Origin: Oscheius sp. JU75
Taxonomy: Eukaryota > Nematoda > Chromadorea > Rhabditida > Rhabditidae
NCBI GenBank assembly: GCA_037178855.1
Contig: JASJZC010000005.1
Location: 10,540,001-10,604,000 of the forward strand
Reading direction: 5' to 3'
DNA: 64,000 bases
Positions within the stretch are counted from its first letter, which is position 1; each line of letters starts with the position of its first letter. A program made the translations under genes and the position numbers. Positions 32,728 to 44,621 of the stretch are shown in pieces. Below the pieces are notes generated by a model. It ran no database searches. It was not told the origin of the DNA and was given only the letters and a program-made list of their open reading frames with translations.

Positions 32728-34766
32728 TTAGGCACGACGGTAGCCGGAGCTGGCGCTCTGGACGGGGGCGTTGCCGTTTCTCTTGGGACAGGGGCAGTAC
32801 TCGGCGTCCTTTCCGGGCTCTCCCTGGAATATTTGAGAATGAGTATGAGTACATAGTTAGAAAGATAGAGTCAACCACAGAGTCCTGTTCTAGTTCTTCC
32901 CCCTAGAGAGTCACAAAATATGCGTCAAGTAATGTGCTCAGCTGAACTGACTAATGACGGTCTTAGCTCTTTTGGAAGATCAGAACATATCCAATGGTTA
33001 CAAGAGTCAGAATCTCTCTACACGGTAGTTTTGTTGTTCAGAGAGGCGTAACAGTCAGTCAGGATGAGAGACAGACACAAGTCAAGGGTTCTACAGAAAG
33101 TTCACGGTCAGTTCAGTAGTTCAAAGAGACATGGTGGTCTACCAAGACTTTCAGAGAGACGAGAGTCAGGAGTTTTTGAATAAGTCACTTTCACACAGTC
33201 TAGAGTCAACCTATACTCACCTCCTCTCCAGCCTCTCCAGCATTTCCCTGAGCTCCATCCTCTCCCTTGTCTCCCATAGGTCCACGCTCTCCAGGAGCTC
33301 CGGGCTGTCCGGCGGCGCCAGTGTCTCCACGAGCTCCCTCGTCTCCCTTTTCTCCGGGGGCTCCAGGAGTTCCCTTCTGTCCAGGAAGACCAATCTGGTG
33401 CTCGACATCCTCTCCAGGCTCTCCCTGAGGTCCTTCCTCTCCAGCTGGTCCCGGAGGACCAAGAGGTCCAATGGTTCCAGGGAATCCGGGGGATCCATCG
33501 CGTCCAGGCATGGCAGCCTGTCCACGAGCTCCGCGCATACCACGAGGTCCGGGTTTGCCCTGGGGTCCGGCAGGTCCGATGGGTCCAGCGGGGCAGTTGA
33601 AGCAGCCATCGTACTGCTGAGTTTGTGCCTTGGCATCCTCAGCATCGAGGCCGTCGTGACCGGGAATACCGGGGATTCCGTCGGGTCCATCGTGTCCAGC
33701 CTCTCCTTTAGGTCCAGCAGGTCCAGCGGGGCAGGTGTTGTCGGCCTTGCAGTTGCAGTTGCCACCAGGTCCATTGGGAGAAGGAGAGTCATTGAATCCA
33801 GGGTTGAGGCTCGGGGGAATTCCGACCTGTCCAGGGATGTTGGGGTGACCGCCATTTCCTCCGACGGGGTTGTGAGGTCCGCTGGCGTCGCCGGTAGGAT
33901 AGGCCTGGTCGCCGAAGCCTCCAGGTCCCTGAGGACCCTGAGGTCCAGAGGGGAAACCACCACGGGGAGCGGCAGCTCCGTAGCCCCCGTAGGACTGACG
34001 ACGGACACGGGCGAACTTGTTCATGTCGGTCCAAAGAGAATCGGTCTGGGTCTGGAAGATTGTGGGATTAGGAACTGTCAGAAACTGTTAGGACCAGCTA
34101 CAGTATCCAACTTTTTACAGTAACCCTTCCACGGGAATGATAGCGAACAATCTCATACTTACTCTGTACTGTCGATTACCTAAGAGATCCGTAACTCTGT
34201 ACTCTCTACAACTATCTACAGTAATACCGACTAGCTCGGTAGATACAAAGTAAGAATGAGTATGAGTAATAGTGTGTGACTTACAAACACCCTATGGTTA
34301 CAGTAATTCATAGAGGATAGCCTCAGAATTGGACAGAGAACGAGTACAGTGTGTCTAGAGTTAGAGTCTACAGTGCTCTGGTCCGTTTGGGAACTACAGT
34401 TACCTAAACTCCTTCTCTCTCAAGGATACGGTTATCAGTCCATATTCAGAATTCTGAACTCCAGAATCACCTACAGGAATCTAAAGAAATGCGTTCCTGG
34501 CTCGTGAATCGAGCGTTACAGTAACCCGATAGAACTAGGACTTTTCGAAGATACCGCCCAATCTATGGATCCTACAGTAATCCAAGAGAGCCCCGTAAAT
34601 TCGAGCTACAAAAAAACCAGAAACAAACCTTCCAGGACTCCATCTCAGTCTCGAGCTCGACGTAGATGCTGTTGACCTCCTGGAGGATCATGGGGAAGGA
34701 GATGATAGTAGCCAGGAGGGCGAAGCCTCCGAGGGCAATGGCCAGACCGGCCGCTGTGCTAGACAT
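32728..34766 (-). CDS. Nematode cuticle collagen with YCPCP C-terminus
   Basis: Three exons: 34629-34766, 33221-34051, 32728-32823. The N-terminus MSSTAAGLAIALGGFALLAT is the membrane anchor, followed by QEVNSIYVELETEMESWK and TDSLWTDM, a conserved pre-collagen region. RVRRQSYGGYG gives a subtilisin-like processing site. Gly-X-Y blocks are separated by CNCKADNTCP and by GCFNCPAG, and the C-terminus has DAEYCPCPKR. These Cys pairs are the family's interchain crosslink positions. Introns of 577 and 397 bp are long for this window. No other minus-strand gene adjoins it. Confidence 0.93.
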
Positions 34767-35243
34767 GATCAGTCGGAATAAGACTGGATGCCCTTGTCCA
34801 GTCTTATATAGTGATGAGGGCGACCTAGATCGCGACGATGGATATGCAAAACAAAGAAAGAGGAGAGAGATATGATGAAGCGGACGAGATAACCGGGTCC
34901 TTGACTGCCTTGGATCGGGATAGGAAAGTGCAATCATATATATTTGGGGAAAATGTAGAGAGGGAGAGACAGAGAGACAAGGAGACAGACTATACCCGAT
35001 ACTCTCAAAATATCAATTACTATTTGACCAGCCTCGCTCCTAAGTTCCGATACAAACTAAGGAACATTTCCTTAGTTGTTTTTGAGTAGGCATAGTTTTC
35101 AAAACGACAAAGATGATGTTACGTTAGATTTATTCACATAATCTTACGTTACGTTATCACATTCTAGTTAGTTGGTGGGCAAACTACTATCAAATGGTTT
35201 ATGTATGAAAAGGTTAATAAAACTTAGCAAGAAATCCATATCA
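34767..35243. other. Intergenic, collagen promoter side
   Basis: GTCTTATATAGTG near 34801 is a TATA-like box about 35 bp before the minus-strand collagen start. A GAGAGACAGAGAGACAAG tract lies near 34961. No gene is seen. Confidence 0.5.
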
Positions 35244-36479
35244 CTACTGTGTGTGACTCTTTCGAAGGTCACTCAGTATCTGTGCAATCCTCTCTTCCAT
35301 CCATCTAATCTCCCTCTGACAGTTCACATTCTTTAGGTTCTTTTGTAGGTACTTGAGTTCGATACGATCGGCACTGCAACGAGTTTCTTCAGTACGTTTC
35401 TTTTCAGGATAGGTTTTGAGGAAACTGTCCAAAATTTTTCCTTTCCTTTACGAAGACGTCAGAGGTAATTGTCTCGATTTGGGCACGACAATTGGGGCAG
35501 CTGCGATTGGATGGGTTGTTGTTAGCATCATGTCTCTGTCTCTTTGTGTCTTCGTAGCACCAACGCTGAATGCACATCGAGCAGTACTTGTGATTGCACG
35601 GGCCCACAGAAACCGGCACATACAAGATATTCAAGCATATGGCGCAGCTGACAGTCTTCTCATCGATGGGGCAGGACTTCTTTTCCCCATGCTTGTAAGT
35701 TTCTAACATGGTATTTTGACTGAGCACAATTTAAACACTTACCATTTGAAATAGCTATCATAGTTTGATAATCTTCTTCAGTGAGTGCTTCATGATGCCG
35801 CTTCTCGTTGGACCAGGTATCAAAAAATTGAAAAGCGTAGTTCTCAAGTTGGGTGAAACGATCGATTCTCCTGAGAATGCAATCTTTAACAGAAACATAT
35901 TATTTCTTTGTACGCCTTACGCTGTCCCGCAAGAACAGTTCGACGTTGCTCAGCACGGTCCCGAAGAAAACTTTTTCATAGGCGACTGAAATGCAAGGTT
36001 GGCCGATATGTGGATCCAAAGTAAAAACTCTACATAAATTGTTTCCTACCGGTTCATATGTTAGTATTCTCTTTTTCTGAAACTCTCCTACTTCGAAGGA
36101 CAATGAAAACGAACAAGAATATTATAAACTTACGTCGAAGAAGCTCCGTTAAGTCGAACCTGTTTGGAACTACATCCATGCCTCTTTCCATTGTTGTCAT
36201 CGTAGACGAATCAATCAGGTAGATTTTAAGAAGCTTCAAAAACTTTCTCCAGCAGGTATCTGGATCCTTTTGGGGTACCATTCGGTTTCCAATTCGCTCC
36301 ACCAGAGCTTCCTTAAAAAATGCCTAACATCGGAAACCCCTCGAATACTTATACCGGAATTCGCCTAAACTCGACGTCATTGACCGCATCTGACAGCAAA
36401 ATGAGGAAATTTTTACAATCGTCCTCTGAAAAAATGTTAGCTACTAAAGTAAAATTTAAACCTTACGGCTGGTAATAGT
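35244..36479 (-). CDS. RING-finger protein, probable E3 ubiquitin ligase; model uncertain
   Basis: A RING domain at about 35480-35690 reads CAICLNIL, then CNHKYCSMCIQRWC, then CPNCRAQIE, giving the C3HC4 spacing expected for ubiquitin ligases. Upstream minus-strand exons (35770-36430) are open in matching phases and encode DCKNFLILLSDAVNDVEFRR, then RIGNRMVPQKDPDTCWRKFL, and VAYEKVFFGTVLSNVEL, of no recognised family. Downstream, a likely coiled-coil segment (YLQKNLKNVNCQREIRWMEE, stop at 35244) is one frame off the RING exon with no splice site that fixes it. The gene may therefore end at about 35404, or carry a frameshift. An inverted partial copy lies at 36560-36741. Confidence 0.6.
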
Positions 36480-36704
36480 TGTAAATGTCATTACTGAAAT
36501 TTATCGAATGAATGAGGAAAAGTTGTTTAGGGAGAAATGTGACAGAAACCCTCTTAGATCTCTTACCAGAAGAACCTTTCTTATCGGCCGTTCGTTGAAA
36601 AGAAGTGTGGGAACGGCGGATAAGAAAGGTTCTTCTATTCGGCTTCTGATAAATTTCAGTAATGACATTTACAACTATTACCAGCCGTAAGGTTTAAATT
36701 TTAC
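36449..36704. repeat. Imperfect inverted duplication at the RING gene 5' end
   Basis: TAAAATTTAAACCTTACGGC and the following roughly 36 bp at the left arm recur in reverse complement at about 36640-36704. An inner pair (AGAAGAACCTTTCTTATC near 36569) recurs near 36620. The right arm carries the same 27-nt exon with acceptor and donor (TTTCAG ... GTAAGG) in plus orientation. It runs on into GGACAGTTTCCTCAAAACC at 36705-36741, which matches the gene's last exon. Confidence 0.75.
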
Positions 36705-36804
36705 TGGACAGTTTCCTCAAAACCTATCCTGAAAAGATATTATATCAAATAAAGTTTAAGAGTACTCTTACTTCGAACGAAGTTACAGAGCTTCAACCTT
36801 TTTA

Positions 36805-36885
36805 GAGCCACAGTGTATTGCTAAGAGGCGCTGTCACCGCCAGTACGAGCGCCCGGGTTCGATTCCGCGAATCGTTGCCTTCTAT
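36805..36885 (+). other. tRNA-like remnant
   Basis: GGTTCGATTCC at 36856-36866 is a perfect pol III B box, with an A-box-like TTGCTAAGAGGCGC upstream at the right distance. The T-stem and acceptor stem do not pair well, so this is probably a tRNA pseudogene or a SINE head rather than a functional tRNA. Confidence 0.35.
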
Positions 36886-37420
36886 TATTTTGAGGCCATT
36901 AGTGTCATTTTGTAGCGTTCGATGAGCTGAGCAAGAATGTGCAAGCTATGATGACTCTTGGTGGTAACAATGATCGTGCTTCCTTCCCTGCAAGGGGAAC
37001 AGGAGATAACTGGATCCTCTATCGTGGATCTCCTTCTCATAGCTAAGCTTCTATTGGGACGCTTCCGCCCTTACTCATCTTATCTGAGGAAAACCGTGAG
37101 ACAATGGTGTTTTTTTCCGTCCCCTCCCGCATCTTTGAAATCTTATACTTTCCTCTCAGTTCGCTGAAAGATTTGCACCTGTCTCCCCAGATTCGAATCT
37201 CATATAAAATGTCGTCTAAATTCACTTATCCTCCACCAGTTACTGAAAGTTCGCAATTGCGTCCTTACCACCCACCCATTTTCAAGCAGACGTCGGGCGA
37301 TTAACCCGCGCACGGTAACCTCCCCTGACCGGCTCTCTCTGATTCATTTCCTCCCCCAGTCCCCCTTGTTTTTCTCCCCCGATCAATCCGAATTTATCGA
37401 TTTCAGGCTTCACGAGGCTC

Positions 37421-40400
37421 ATGCCACTGGGCTTTTTCGGGAGTGGCAGCAGCTCGAAACCACAGCCAATCCCCAGCTCTGAGAATGGCAAGGAGCGAAG
37501 GGAGAAGAAAGACGCCCCGGAGAAGGAAATCCGAGGAACTGTCCTTAAATTGTCACAGGTTACAGTGACCATTGAGAGGAAACTTGCTGAAGGTAGTTCT
37601 CCAAGCTTTTGTTTGTATTTGGCGATTTCTTTAGGTGGTTTCGCCATCGTTTATTTGGTGTCCGACAAAAATGCCAGACAGTACGCCCTGAAAAGACAGT
37701 TCATTGGAGGAGATGACTTGAAACAGGTGGAGGCGTGTAAGAGGGAGAGCCAGATCATTGTGAGTCATTTTTACTTAATGTTTTGACATATAAATTGGCG
37801 GGAAACGATTCGCCTTGTACACTTGTCAAACTCATTTAAAGATCTAGTTCCAGGGGTACTATAACTCTTAAGGGCCCCACTAATGGACCATTAAGAGTTC
37901 AAATTTTGTCTTCATTTTCCAAAATAAACACTATATTTTCTCTAAACACTTTTAGGCTCTCACAATGATAGAATGCGCATGAAAATAGAACTAAGTTTGG
38001 GCAGGGAATCTGCTAAGTAGCGATACTACATCTGGGGAAAGGGATAGAGGAGACTCTCGCTTCTGGATGAATTAGTATACGTAGGAAGTTCCAAAAGTTG
38101 TTAAGACATGATTTGGAGTAGATTACGGAAGAAATGAGAAGAAGACATTTTGGAGCTCTAAAGGTACCGTTTCAGATTCTAAAGTTCCAAAGGTCAGTCG
38201 AGAGCTTTCCTTTCCCTTGTTCACATGCAAAGTTGAGGAGCTCCCAGATCACAGAAGCCGTTAACTGTTCAAAATACTGTCGGTCTGATACTGTTACCAA
38301 ACTCTATCAAATTTTTAACCCAGGCCACCAGTTTTCGCCCTCAAAATTCAGTTGTGTAATCCAAAGTATGCGTTTCAAGCTTCCGGAATCCTAGATGGTT
38401 GAAATACCTGTTTTGTTTTGGATCTACAATCGAAAAGCGGGAAAATGTTTGGAGGGGCTGAATGTGTTCTACTATAATTGGTTTCAGTAAAAAAAGCTAA
38501 ATGGAGATAGGCTGTCAGGGAAGGGCGGAAGAGTTGGGTTATTTGCAAGGATGTGGGACGGTACAGTTGACAGAACCAGGCCTGCTTTCATAAAAAGTGT
38601 CTAGATAATAGGACATAGCTATCCCAGTAGAGAGACAGTCTTCCTTTTTAGTTGGGCCCAAGAGAAGACGTCTAAAACGGGGATGTATAGTCCCAGTTCA
38701 ATAGCACCTGTTATTTTGACTTAGAGCCGGAGAGTCTATTCACCGGACAGTGAGCCGATAGTTACCCATTTCAGAGCACTCTCCGAGGGCACAAGAACAT
38801 TGTCACCTATGCTGACCATCTCCTAGCGAAAACCTCCACGGGAGTCTATGACTACATGCTACTGACTGCGTACTATAAAAGTGAGCGATCTAGGATTCTC
38901 GTTTTCCCATTTCCGGCTTCAGACAGTGTGCTGCAACTGATGAATGACCGCCTAGCTAATGGGAAGACGCTGAGTGGAGCCGAGATAGTCAACATTTTCT
39001 GTGACATGACAGAAGCCGTGGCTAGGCTTCATCACTCGCAAACACCGGTTATACATAGAGATTTGAAGGTGAGAGACAGAGACAGACCGTACTTGTCTTT
39101 TAGGTTGAGAACATCCTCATAGATGAGAGAAACAGGGGGGCACCTCCAATCTACGTCCTTTGCGATTTTGGAAGTGCCACAACCCGTTTCCTCTCGGCCG
39201 AAACCCAGTCTGTCAGTTCCATCCAGGAAGAAATTGAACGCTACACAACTCTGAGCTATCGAAGCCCCGAAATGGTCGACATCTACGAGGGCAAGCCTAT
39301 AGGCATGAACTTTTCTCTATTTTTTTAAACCCTGGACATGTTTCAGGAACCAAATCCGACATCTGGGCTCTGGGTGTAATGCTCTATAAGCTGTGCTACT
39401 TTAGTCTGCCTTTCGGCGAATCAGCCCTGGCCATTCAAAATGGCGCATTTTCATTCCCTAGTCAGCCTCATATCTCCGAAGAGCTTAAGGCTATCATATG
39501 TGAGTGAATTTCAGTATTTTGGTCATCTTACCGATGGTTCAGTTGCCTGCTTGGACAGTGACATCGAAAGACGTCTCAACATCTTCCAATGTGCCTCATT
39601 GGCCTTCGAGCTCTCTCAGCGGGATTGTCCTGTTAACAATGTACACGTAAGTAATCAGTCTTTAAAATCGTAGTCATTGCTAGAGAAGTCTTTGGACTGA
39701 TCTTTAGAATGCTGAGGTTTATCTCTGGTAATTTCAAAGCTGGTCCGTTTTTTTTTCAAAGTTTATAGAATTAGATGGAAACTTTTTATAGAGAGTGTTC
39801 TTGCTATTTGGAGTGCCTTTTGAATTAGTCAAATTGAAGAATCCTCTCAGGAAGATGAGACTGAGAGTAATAAACTTTTTTTCACAATTGGATCTCGCTG
39901 CACAAATGATCAGCTTTTTAAGTTAAGCACTGCAGCCCTAGAGGTCAGGAAATCGGCTTAGAAATGCGAGTCTAATTGGATCGAGAGATTGGAAAGACCC
40001 GTATCAGACTGACCGTAAAGTTCAGGGGAGAAACTATCGAAAACTCATCTGCAACTATGTTAGATCGGTAGTTTTCCCTTGACCAGACCGTGTAAATCTT
40101 TGAACCCTTTGCCACTGGTTCTCACTCCAACCGTCAACAGTTTAAATACAATGCAAGACTGAAAATGTGTAAAGTACTTGGTGTATTTGGACTGATAGTA
40201 GCGAACAAGTTACAATATGGAAATAACAGTGCGTGCTTCCAGAAAGTTTCTCGTGTAACCCTTCCCGAAGCGATAGCTTCTCTCCTAGCCGGTCGTCCAT
40301 CTCTTACGACAGTCGTCTCTATTCCGAAGATTCCTTCTGTGGCCAGTGCTCTTGGTAAGACATCTTTTATATTTTCCATTAAAGCTTCCAGATGCTCCCG

Positions 40401-42991
40401 CTCTGTGCTCTGTAACTCCCACCAAGATAGAGTCGACTACCACATCAGTCAATCCCCGTCTCCGACCCAAACCTACCAATAGCGTCTCGGCAGTGCCGAG
40501 CATTCCTGGTAGCCCGAGACTGGCTCCGGTTCATCCTCATCCAGTCAGTGGGGCCAAGCCGGAAAAAATTGAAGTTCCACCGGTGGCACCACCACAGTCT
40601 ACCAAGCCGACAACTGAGAAGAAGGCACCGAATACGTGTCCTTTGACCAAGCCGACGGATTTGGGATTTACTGATCTCGGTAAGGAGTGGGCAGTCTAAT
40701 CACAGAGAATGTTTAGACGAGGCTGTTCCGAGGGACCGAGCTCAGACTGATGCCTTCCATGTGACGAGAGAGACTCGTTTTGTACCTATTAGTAAAGGTG
40801 AGTGGTCTCTCTCTGTCTCTCTATGTCTCCCTATGACTCTCTCTGTATCATTTGTTTCTTCCAGAAATAGATGCTCCCTCGACCATGTCCCTTCCCAGTA
40901 CTTCCAACGTCCAAGGGCATCGTAGGAACATTAGTGACACTTCCCATCTCGTCAAGAGTGCATTCAAGTAAGATCTTATGTTAGTCCAATAGCTCTAGTC
41001 TCCTTCTCTTTCAGACCCTACAGCCAGACCAATCAAACAACTTCCAACCAGGAGAGTCAAGGAGAGAGCTGGAATCCCTTCTTATCTGCTCCATATAAGG
41101 GAACAGTTGAGGATGAGACTGGAGAGGTGTTTCTCCGGTCAAGAGGTATAAGTCACACTCGCTGTACTCACCCCATCTCTTTCCAGACTCTCCCAGAGAC
41201 TACTCGGACTCTACCTCCATCGACTCGTGCGACCCTTTCGGAGCAGCCCCATTCGAGCTTCCTCCTAGAGGTAGGCAGCATGCTCCCCTCCCCCACACTC
41301 ACATCATAAAAATCGCAGTCATAGAGGAAGAGGGTCAGGTACCGGTCCCTCCTCCTCGGCGGACCACCTCACTTTGGAAGGCTTTCGAGTGACCGAAAAT
41401 ACCCGAGAAGCATGTTTGTAAACTGTGATGTATACTAGTTTTTGCCAAAACAGAGATTGCCGGTGCTTGTCTCTCTAATTTGTGACTTTCTGTTGAATCT
41501 CATGAATGAATAGTGGTCGTTGTCTTGTTTGCATGCTTCTCGTTCCGGGACCAAGAAGTTTCAGTTCCTCTGCATCTTCCAGCTACAATCACTGTCAATC
41601 GGGACGATGACGCGGACTCTGTCGGATCTGCAGGGGATCTGAACCAAAAGATGCAGGAAGAGGATAGCGAGATGGATGAACAGAGGATGAAGGACAGAAG
41701 ACGGTACAGCTATGAGCACATCGATGGTGTGGGAGATGAAGGAAGCAGTGATAGTCGAGGAAGAACGGAGGGGGAGAGCACTGATGATCTGAGTAGAGTG
41801 AGTAGGAGAGACAGAGAGGCAGAGAGACAGAAAGTCAGAGAGATTGACAGTGAATTTTCCAGAACGAAGAGTCCTCCCACGACGACGACAACGACTCATC
41901 CCAACAGACAGATGTGGCCAGTGATGATGGCGGAGGCCGTCCTCTTTTGGAGGACGACGGTCTGGAAGATGACTACGAGGATCCGAACAGTGCCGCTGAG
42001 AACTACCCACCGCTCTATGTCGATCCAAGAGTCAGAAGCACCAACCCGTTTCTCAACCAGGACCTGACCCCGAAGATCTCTCCAGCCGAGCATACACAAA
42101 TACACGGAGCCATTTGTTCCCCTCCAGCCAACGACTACTTTGGTCAGAAGAAGGACTTCGACCTATCGGTTTTTGGAGCCCCTTATGCTCCAGCCACGCT
42201 TCCTAGACAGGTCACCCCACTGGCTGCGAAGCCCACGGCACCGCCCAAGCCTCTCATCGGACCGGTAGTTTTTGTAAGAACTGTCCTTTAGTGAAAGTAC
42301 TGGTATGCTCAGGCACCGGCTGTACCACCTCACGGGACAGATTTGGTGGAGACTCCCAAAGAGCCTGTAATTGGAGAACTGATCCAGGTAGCAGCTATTC
42401 CAACGACTGTTGAAGATCAGGGAGAGGAGACTATGGCTCAGGTAGGTCTCCTTGTTCTTTTATCTCTCTGTCTCTGTCTTATTCAGACCATTTCAATTTC
42501 AGCCCGACCCTGTTCCTAGCTCTCCGCGCATCACTGTAGTGAAGACTCCAGGCCCCAAATTCGTGGAGGGACCTAAAACCCCGAAGCCGAAGAAGAGCAA
42601 GGAGAAGAAGAGGTACTTTTTTATGTTTTGCCTGCCAATCTGTCAACTTTTTCCTAGGATCGAGCTCCGCTCCTCCGGCAGCGAGTTTGAGACCGATGGT
42701 AGTGAGGCAGAGATGTGCATCAGTGGCTCGAGCGACAAGGTTACCGACAAGTCAAAGAAAAAGAAGAAGAGCCCTGCTTTCCATCTCCTTGGATCAAACC
42801 CCTCTGTGGTCCCACCAACCGAAAAATCCAGCAGCTCGACCAAAAAGAAAGAGGAAAAGCGGAAATTCTCCACGGGAAAGAGGGGCAGTGTCGGGGCTCT
42901 GAACTCTTCCTCCTTTGTAAATTCTAGCTTCCAAGCAGAGGACCTGGATTCCCCCACGGGGACGCCAAGGATGCTTAAAAGTGCTCTCTAA
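37421..42991 (+). CDS. sel-5: NAK-family Ser/Thr kinase, SEL-5/AAK1-like
   Basis: Numb-associated kinase family; members phosphorylate endocytic adaptors, and SEL-5 affects Notch and Wnt trafficking in C. elegans. About 18 exons. Kinase motifs: AEGGFAIVYLV (Gly loop), YALKRQF (catalytic Lys), VIHRDLKVENIL, CDFGSAT, YRSPEM and KSDIWALGVMLYKLCYF. The C-terminal half is Ser/Pro-rich with DPFGAAPFELP and DLSVFGAPYAP (AAK1-like DPF/FGA motifs) and a Lys-rich end (KSKKKKKSP). Exons 5 and 6 are joined by a GC-AG intron (after about 39290). The exon at 41319-41392 ends in a stop, whereas skipping to 41565 keeps phase and reaches 42991, so two C-termini are likely. Confidence 0.92.
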
Positions 42992-43727
42992 TCATAAGCT
43001 TTTTCACTTTCCTAGAGAGTCTTTTGGCAAGTTTTGAAAGATTTCGGATTTTTTCACTAGTGGCGCGCCACACTGAACACTTCTTAGCCTGTTTTCTGGA
43101 CCAGAAAGGTATTTTCGTATATTTTGATCTTCTCTACAAGTTTTCTGAGCATCACAAGTCTTAAAAATGCAATCTTCTGATCTAGAAAAAGCTTGGAAGT
43201 ATCTGACCTTGGAGCGCCTCAGTGAGCAAAAGTCCCCCAGTCTCTTGAGCAACCCAGAGTACCTACTAGGACCACTCATATCTTTTCTTTGTCTCTCTAT
43301 CTTTCTCGTACCACGTAATCTGTATATATAGAAGCCTAGAATGATTCCTTTCGTCCCGATCTATCCCCACTTTCTCATTGTGATTCTCTTCCAATCTCTC
43401 GACTTCAGTGCTATCCAGTAGACAGCCGGTTCCGTTTTCTCTTCCATGCATATTGTGAGCAGTTTATTTATTGAGGTAATAAAGTGTACTAGCTTTTTAG
43501 GACAAGGTGACAGGAGACAGAGAGACAGAGACAGCTGTTCAGCTTTAATCCACACTGGGTCCTGAGACGAAACCCAGCCAATGAAAAGCGTCTAATCATA
43601 AAAAGTATAAGGTCAAGACCGCACATAGTTTACGATATCGATTTAGGATGTTGTTACACGTCACATAAGTGTTTCTCGCTGCCTCTTACAGTTGTTAGTC
43701 TGTTAATAACTGATTCTTCTTCAGAGA
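42992..43727. other. Intergenic spacer
   Basis: No supported gene. It includes TCTCTACAAGTTTTCTGAGCAT near 43131, a variant of a motif also present near 24433 and 26630, and a GAGACAGAGAGACAGAGACAG tract near 43516. Confidence 0.45.
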
Positions 43728-44621
43728 ATGGTACTGGTCACTGTCGAGAATTTGTCCTATTCGGAAGAGCCGAAAGGAGTGATTCGTCTGGTCAAGATCG
43801 GACTTGAATGTCAACAAGAAACATCATTGCACGATCTGAAATCGAAAGTCGCAAGAGTAACCGGTGTTCCTGTGAACAATTTCCATCTTGTCCTACCCGG
43901 TATGGTCTCTATTAGGCAGAGACACAAATACATGGAGAGACAGAGAGAGAGAGAGAGAGAGACACACAGACAAAGAGACAGTAAGACAGAGATACAGTGT
44001 GACTTTCAGAAAACGTGACCGTCAAACAATTATCTACTGGAATTCCTATGGTCTTCAGGATGATAAGAGTGAGTTGGACTTCAAATCTATTAGAAGCATG
44101 TTCCAGATCGATCCAGTTTTCCAAATCTTCTTCAAGAATCTGGCTGGAAAGCCTCGGACCCTGGATGTCCGAAGCAGCTACAAGATCGCGAAAGTCAAGG
44201 CATTGATTCAAGACAAGGAAGGCATTCCTCCAAACCTGCAGCGTTTGGATTTTGCAGGTATTTCTGACTATCTCTCTGGATCTTTGTCACTCATGCTCCC
44301 CCTCTAGGAAAACCTCTTGATGAGGACCGAACTCTCTCCGACTACAATATTTCCGAAGAGTCGACTCTCCACCTGAATCTTCGTCTTCTCAGCTGTGCTA
44401 CCTCCCGCGTGACCATTTCCCTTTGGAACGGGGAGAAGATCTATCACAATTCCTGTGGTTGCTGCTACGTCTCGTCTATCAAAACCGAAGTACTCCACCA
44501 GACTGGCATCAAGCTGGAGAATCAGAATCTGTTCTTTGATGGTCAGGAGATGGAAAACACCCGGACCCTCTCTTCTTATACCAGTGATCGCAATGTTGAG
44601 CTTCGTTTGATTGTAGTATAG
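43728..44621 (+). CDS. Protein with three divergent ubiquitin-like units
   Basis: Exons 43728-43899, 44010-44257 and 44308-44621. The middle unit is plainly ubiquitin-derived: [16 protein letters not shown], then [20 protein letters not shown], then [20 protein letters not shown], ending LRLLSC instead of LRLRGG. The third unit ([10 protein letters not shown] ... LRLIVV) and first unit ([10 protein letters not shown] ... HLVLPG) keep the fold pattern but little sequence. No unit has a C-terminal Gly-Gly, so it should not be processed or conjugated. The first intron leaves a one-base phase mismatch with the frame [18 protein letters not shown], so the join is unclear. AATAAA lies near 44719. 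Confidence 0.8.

Noticed and set aside
33131-34123. Ser/Arg-rich plus-strand frame of 330 codons
   Set aside because: It is the antisense of the minus-strand collagen's Gly-X-Y repeats, which forces an open Ser/Arg-rich complement.
43888-44010. Arg/Glu-rich reading through the intron of the ubiquitin-like gene
   Set aside because: It translates the GACAGAGA tract, which is open in several frames by its composition.
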